A stretch of 24,954 nt of DNA. Source: JAGQUL01 sp038212015 (GTDB lineage Bacteria > Actinomycetota > Thermoleophilia > Gaiellales > SKUG01). Where the stretch lies: NCBI GenBank assembly GCA_038212015.1, contig JBBQUY010000054.1, positions 1-24,954 on the forward strand, given 5' to 3'. The notes below the pieces were generated by a model that saw only the letters and a list, made by a program, of their open reading frames with translations, had not been told where the DNA came from and ran no database searches. Each line of letters begins with the position of its first letter. Position 1 is the stretch's first letter. The position numbers were made by a program, and so were the translations under genes. Below, one piece after another: positions 21,230 through 24,954 of the stretch.

Positions 21230-22572
21230 CCCCCCGCCTCGAACACGCAGCACACGACCGAGCCTACGTCGACCTGCTCGTGCGAGGTGCACGGCTGCTG
21301 GATCCCGTCGCCGGCATCGACCAGGTCGCCGACCTGCTCGTACGCGACGGACGCATCGCCCAGATCGGCGAAGACCTCGACGCGCCGCAGGATGCGGACA
21401 TCGTCGACGCACGCGGCCTGCATGCGTTTCCCGGGTTCGTCGACCCGCACGTGCACCTGCGCACGCCTGGGCGCGAGGTGGAAGAGGACATCGAGTCCGG
21501 CACGCGCGCGGCGGCCGCGGGTGGCTACTGCGCGATCCTGTCGCAGCCGAACACGATCCCGGTCGTCGACGATGCGTCGATCGTGCGGTCGCTGCGGATG
21601 CAGGCCCGCGCCGACGCGCACATCCCCACCGGGTTCCTCGCCGCCGTCACGCGCGGACAGCTCGGTGAGCAGCTCACGGAGATGGCCGACCTGGCCGCTG
21701 CCGGGGCGTTCGGATTCACCGACGACGGCCGCCCGGTCGTCTCCGCCGCGACGCTGCGCCAGGCGCTGCAGTACCAGCGCCTCGTCGACCTGCCGATCGC
21801 GCTGCACGAGGAAGATCCCGCGCTGTCGGCCGGCGGCGCGATGCACGAGGGCGCCGTGAGCGCCGCGCTCGGCATCGCCGGCATCCCGTCGATCTCCGAG
21901 TCCACGATGATCGCGCGCGACGCCGCGATCGCCGGCTACGAGGGTGGGCGCATCCACATCCAGCACGTGTCCGCGCGCGAGTCGGTGACCGCGATCGCGC
22001 GGGCCAGGCAGGAAGGGATCCGCATCACCGCGGAGGTGTCGCCACACCACCTCACGCTGACCGACGAGGCGGTTCGGTCGCTCGACGCGCGGTTCAAGAT
22101 GAACCCGCCGCTGCGCACCGAAGACGACCGCGCAGCGCTCATCGACGCGCTGCGCAGCGGCATCATCGACTGCATCGCCACCGACCACGCGCCCCATCCG
22201 AGCGAGGCCAAGCAGCGCGCCTTCGAGGTCGCGCCGATGGGCATCACGGGCCTGGAGACGTCGTTCGCGGTGCTCTACACCGAGCTCGTGCAGCCGGGCG
22301 TGCTGCCGCTCGAGCTGATCGTCGAGAAGCTCTCGAGCGGCGCGCCGCTGTTCGGCATCGAGCTGCCGTCGCTCGCCGTCGGCTCCGCGGCCAACGTCAC
22401 GCTCGTCGACCTCGACGCCCAGTGGCGCGTCGGGGAAGGCGGCTACCAGAGCCGATCGGCCAACTCAGCGTGGCACGGGCGCGAGCTCACCTCGCGCGTG
22501 CAGCTGACGATCGCCGCCGGCCACGTCGCGTGGCGCCACCAACTCGCATCCGTCGCAGGAGCCGCCCGATGA
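21226..22572 (+). CDS. pyrC: Dihydroorotase, class I
   Basis: This 448-residue metal-dependent amidohydrolase cyclises carbamoyl-aspartate to dihydroorotate. Metal ligands appear in DPHVHLR (H75, H77), AEVSPHH and ATDHAPH. The GFTDDGRPV segment carries the Asp found in class I enzymes of the Bacillus/Aquifex type, which lack the carboxylated lysine of E. coli PyrC. The C-terminal beta-sandwich returns with NVTLVDLDAQWRVGEGGYQSR and SANSAW. The N-terminus starts with about 14 extra residues before VDLLVRGARLLDP. The gene overlaps pyrB and carA by 4 bp each. In Aquifex the equivalent enzyme forms a complex with PyrB; the coupling here would suit that, which is inference. Confidence 0.94.
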   Translation: MTPRLEHAAHDRAYVDLLVRGARLLDPVAGIDQVADLLVRDGRIAQIGEDLDAPQDADIVDARGLHAFPGFVDPHVHLRTPGREVEEDIESGTRAAAAGGYCAILSQPNTIPVVDDASIVRSLRMQARADAHIPTGFLAAVTRGQLGEQLTEMADLAAAGAFGFTDDGRPVVSAATLRQALQYQRLVDLPIALHEEDPALSAGGAMHEGAVSAALGIAGIPSISESTMIARDAAIAGYEGGRIHIQHVSARESVTAIARARQEGIRITAEVSPHHLTLTDEAVRSLDARFKMNPPLRTEDDRAALIDALRSGIIDCIATDHAPHPSEAKQRAFEVAPMGITGLETSFAVLYTELVQPGVLPLELIVEKLSSGAPLFGIELPSLAVGSAANVTLVDLDAQWRVGEGGYQSRSANSAWHGRELTSRVQLTIAAGHVAWRHQLASVAGAAR

Positions 22573-23690
22573 CCGCACCGACCAGCGCCTACCTGCTCTT
22601 GGAAGACGGCACCCGCTTCGACGGTGACGCTGCCGGAGCGGACGGTGAGATCACCGGGGAGGTCGTGTTCAACACCGCGATGTCCGGCTACCAGGAATCG
22701 GTGACCGACCCGAGCTACCGCGGCCAGATCATCGTCTTCACCTATCCGCACGTGGGCAACTACGGCGTGTCGGTCGATGCGATGGAATCCGACGCGGTGC
22801 ACGCACGCGGCGTGGTGATGCGCGAAGGCGTCGACCACGCCGACGCCGCCAGCTGCGACGGCGGCTGGCTCACGTGGCTCGCCGCGCAGGACGTGCCGGG
22901 CATCAGCGGCATCGACACGCGCGCGCTCGTGCGCCACATCCGCGACAAGGGCGCCATGCGCGGCGGCATCTTCCGCGCCGACACGCCCGAGACCGAAGCT
23001 CGCGAACGCGTCCATGCCGAGCCGACGATGGACGGGCGCAACCTCGCTCGTGAGGTCACCCCGGATTCGCCGGTGATCCTCGACGGCGGGGACGGGCCGC
23101 TCGTCGTTGCGATCGATACGGGCATCAAGCGCTCGATCGTGCGCGAGCTGCAGGCGCGCGGCGTGCGCCTGCAGCTGCACCCGTGCGATTCCACGGCCGA
23201 GCAGCTGCTTGCCCGCAAGCCCGACGCGCTGTTTCTCGCGAACGGCCCGGGCGATCCCGCGGCGATGGACGGCGTCGTCGACACCGTTCGCGACTGCGTC
23301 GGGAAGGTGCCGGTGTTCGGCATCTGCATGGGACACCAGCTGCTGTGCCGCGCCGTCGGTCTGGAGACCTACAAGCTCACGTTCGGCCACCGCGGCGCGA
23401 ACCACCCCGTCAAGGACCTGGCCACCGGCCGCATCGACATCACGTCGCAGAACCACGGCTTCGCCGTGCAGGCACCCGGAGGCGGCACGCGCATCGAGGC
23501 CGACGAGCCGGTGCGCTGGGAGACCGACTTCGGGGTCGCGGAGCTCTCCCACGTCAACCTCTATGACCGCACCGTGGAGGGGCTCGTGCTGCGCGACGTG
23601 CCCGGTGCGACCGCCCAGTTCCATCCCGAGGCGGGCCCCGGCCCGCACGATGCGACCTACCTGTTCGACCGCTTCCTGGAGCTCATCTGA
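22569..23690 (+). CDS. carA: Carbamoyl-phosphate synthase small (glutaminase) subunit
   Basis: This 373-residue glutamine amidotransferase subunit releases ammonia from glutamine for CarB. The N-terminal CPSase_sm domain shows FNTAMSGYQESVTDPSY and FTYPHVGNYG. The class I GATase domain shows LANGPGDPAAM, the nucleophile C253 in GICMGHQLL, FGHRGANHPV, and the His/Glu pair in QFHPEAGPGPHD. All catalytic residues are present. The ATG overlaps the pyrC stop as ATGA. The stop overlaps the carB ATG by one base (TGATG). Confidence 0.95.
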   Translation: MTAPTSAYLLLEDGTRFDGDAAGADGEITGEVVFNTAMSGYQESVTDPSYRGQIIVFTYPHVGNYGVSVDAMESDAVHARGVVMREGVDHADAASCDGGWLTWLAAQDVPGISGIDTRALVRHIRDKGAMRGGIFRADTPETEARERVHAEPTMDGRNLAREVTPDSPVILDGGDGPLVVAIDTGIKRSIVRELQARGVRLQLHPCDSTAEQLLARKPDALFLANGPGDPAAMDGVVDTVRDCVGKVPVFGICMGHQLLCRAVGLETYKLTFGHRGANHPVKDLATGRIDITSQNHGFAVQAPGGGTRIEADEPVRWETDFGVAELSHVNLYDRTVEGLVLRDVPGATAQFHPEAGPGPHDATYLFDRFLELI

Positions 23691-24954
23691 TGCCACGTCG
23701 CAACGACATCTCGCGAATCCTGGTGCTCGGCTCCGGCCCGATCGTGATCGGTCAGGCCGCCGAGTTCGACTACTCCGGCGCGCAGGCATGCAAGGTGCTG
23801 CTGGAAGAGGGCTACGAGGTGATCCTCGTGAACTCGAACCCGGCCACGATCATGACCGACCCCGAGTTCGCGACGGCGACGTACATCGAGCCGCTGACGC
23901 CGTCGTCGGTGCGGCGCGTCATCGAGAAGGAGCGCCCCGACGCGCTGCTGCCGACGCTCGGCGGGGGTACCGCGCTGAACCTGGCGCGCGACCTGTTCGA
24001 GGACGGCACGCTCGCCGAGTACGGCGTCGAGCTGATCGGCGCCAACTACGACGCGATCCAGCGGGCAGAGGACCGCGAGCTGTTCAACGCGACCATGGTC
24101 GAGGCCGGGCTGCGCGTGCCCAGGTCGGGGATCGCCAACTCGATGGCCGACGCCGAGCGCGTGCTCGAGGAGATCGGACTGCCGGCGATCATCCGTCCCG
24201 GCTTCACGATGGGCGGCCAGGGCGGCGGCATCGCCACCACGGCAGAGGAGTACTACGAGCAGGTCGCGGAAGGGCTGGCCGCGTCGCCGATCTCGCAGGT
24301 GCTCGTCGACGAATCGATGATCGGGTGGGGCGAGTTCGAGCTCGAGCTGATGCGCGACGTGCGCGACAACGTGGTCGTCGTCTGCTCGATCGAGAACATC
24401 GACCCGATGGGCGTGCACACCGGCGACTCGGTGACCGTCGCGCCACAGCAGACGCTCACGGATCGCGCCTACCAGCAGCTGCGCGACCAGGCGATCCGCG
24501 TGATCCGCGCGGTCGGCGTGGAGACCGGCGGCTCGAACGTGCAGTTCGCGGTGAACCCCGTCGACGGCGAGATCGTCGTCATCGAGATGAACCCGCGCGT
24601 GTCACGATCGAGTGCGCTGGCATCGAAGGCGACGGGCTTTCCGATCGCGAAGATCGCCGCGCGCCTCGCGGTCGGCTACTCGCTCGACGAGATCAGCAAC
24701 GACATCACCGAGTGCACGCCCGCGAGCTTCGAGCCGACGCTCGACTACGTGGTCGTGAAATGGCCGCGTTTCGCGTTCGAGAAGTTTCCCGCCGAGCAGG
24801 GACGCCTGTCGACGTACATGCAGTCGGTCGGCGAATCGATGGCGATCGGCCGCACGTTCCAGCAGGCGTTCGTCAAGGCGATGCGCTCGCGCGAGCTCGA
24901 CGTCGACGTCGAGGTGCCGACCGACACCGACGAGCTGCTCGCGCGGCTCGAGGC
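23690..24954 (+). CDS. carB: Carbamoyl-phosphate synthase large subunit, 3'-truncated
   Basis: The first 421 codons of the synthetase subunit are present; the gene normally has about 1,070 codons and runs off the window. It covers the N-terminal carboxyphosphate half. The opening RRNDISRILVLGSGPIVIGQ, AAEFDYSGAQACK and NSNPATIMTDP are textbook. The ATP-grasp region shows IIRPGFTMGGQGGGIA, VDESMIGWGEFELE, SIENIDPMGVHTGDS and VIEMNPRVSRSSALASKATG. One oddity: residue 93 is Gly (LPTLGGGTALNLA), where nearly all homologues I know have Gln. The start overlaps the carA stop by one base. Confidence 0.95.
   Translation, partial: MPRRNDISRILVLGSGPIVIGQAAEFDYSGAQACKVLLEEGYEVILVNSNPATIMTDPEFATATYIEPLTPSSVRRVIEKERPDALLPTLGGGTALNLARDLFEDGTLAEYGVELIGANYDAIQRAEDRELFNATMVEAGLRVPRSGIANSMADAERVLEEIGLPAIIRPGFTMGGQGGGIATTAEEYYEQVAEGLAASPISQVLVDESMIGWGEFELELMRDVRDNVVVVCSIENIDPMGVHTGDSVTVAPQQTLTDRAYQQLRDQAIRVIRAVGVETGGSNVQFAVNPVDGEIVVIEMNPRVSRSSALASKATGFPIAKIAARLAVGYSLDEISNDITECTPASFEPTLDYVVVKWPRFAFEKFPAEQGRLSTYMQSVGESMAIGRTFQQAFVKAMRSRELDVDVEVPTDTDELLARLE

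Overview
The window is about 25 kb of dense, GC-rich DNA with strong G/C preference at third codon positions and many GTG starts. Neighbouring genes are often 0-20 bp apart or overlap. The pyrR-pyrB-pyrC-carA-carB order, a PyrR-binding leader with no attenuator, and a small CEC-motif protein of a type I associate with Thermoleophilia all suggest an actinomycetote, possibly Solirubrobacterales-like. The phylum is fairly well supported; the class is a guess from gene content.

Layout. Positions 1-3350 hold a 5'-truncated MMPL/RND transporter, a GlsB/YeaQ-type small membrane protein and an MscS channel, all on the plus strand. Positions 3571-5706 hold a CEC-motif small protein, a convergent HTH-receiver fusion regulator, a predicted lipoprotein and a group III truncated hemoglobin. 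Positions 5701-8257 (minus strand) form a compact arsenate-resistance operon, arsR, ars-type GAPDH and arsJ, with ATGA overlaps at both junctions and a perfect 16-bp palindrome upstream. Positions 8330-17940 are an ion-homeostasis region with four cation:proton antiporters of different subtypes. Between them lie a HipBA-type kinase/repressor pair with two operator-like palindromes, a Met-rich DUF305 protein, a YfdC-like formate/nitrite-transporter homologue and a small zinc ribbon. Positions 17961-19609 hold a NYN/YacP-like protein, a pair of imperfect palindromic repeats and an AI-2E family permease. Positions 19731-24954 are the pyrimidine operon, cut off by the window end inside carB.

How it works together. 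The pyrimidine operon encodes the first three steps of UMP synthesis plus its carbamoyl-phosphate supply. Every visible gene junction overlaps, and a PyrR-binding hairpin next to the pyrR ribosome binding site points to feedback control of translation. In the arsenic operon, GAPDH is expected to make 1-arseno-3-phosphoglycerate and ArsJ to export it, under control of ArsR. The antiporters, MscS channel, GlsB-like protein and MMPL transporter suggest a region tuned to envelope, osmotic and pH stress, but no single regulator visibly ties them together.

I see no rRNA, tRNA, CRISPR array, insertion sequence or phage gene, and no intergenic gap longer than about 220 bp. Most genes are recognisable families. 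The less ordinary elements are the HTH-receiver fusion, the 18.4-kb repeat pair, the pyrR leader and the arsR/hipBA operator candidates.
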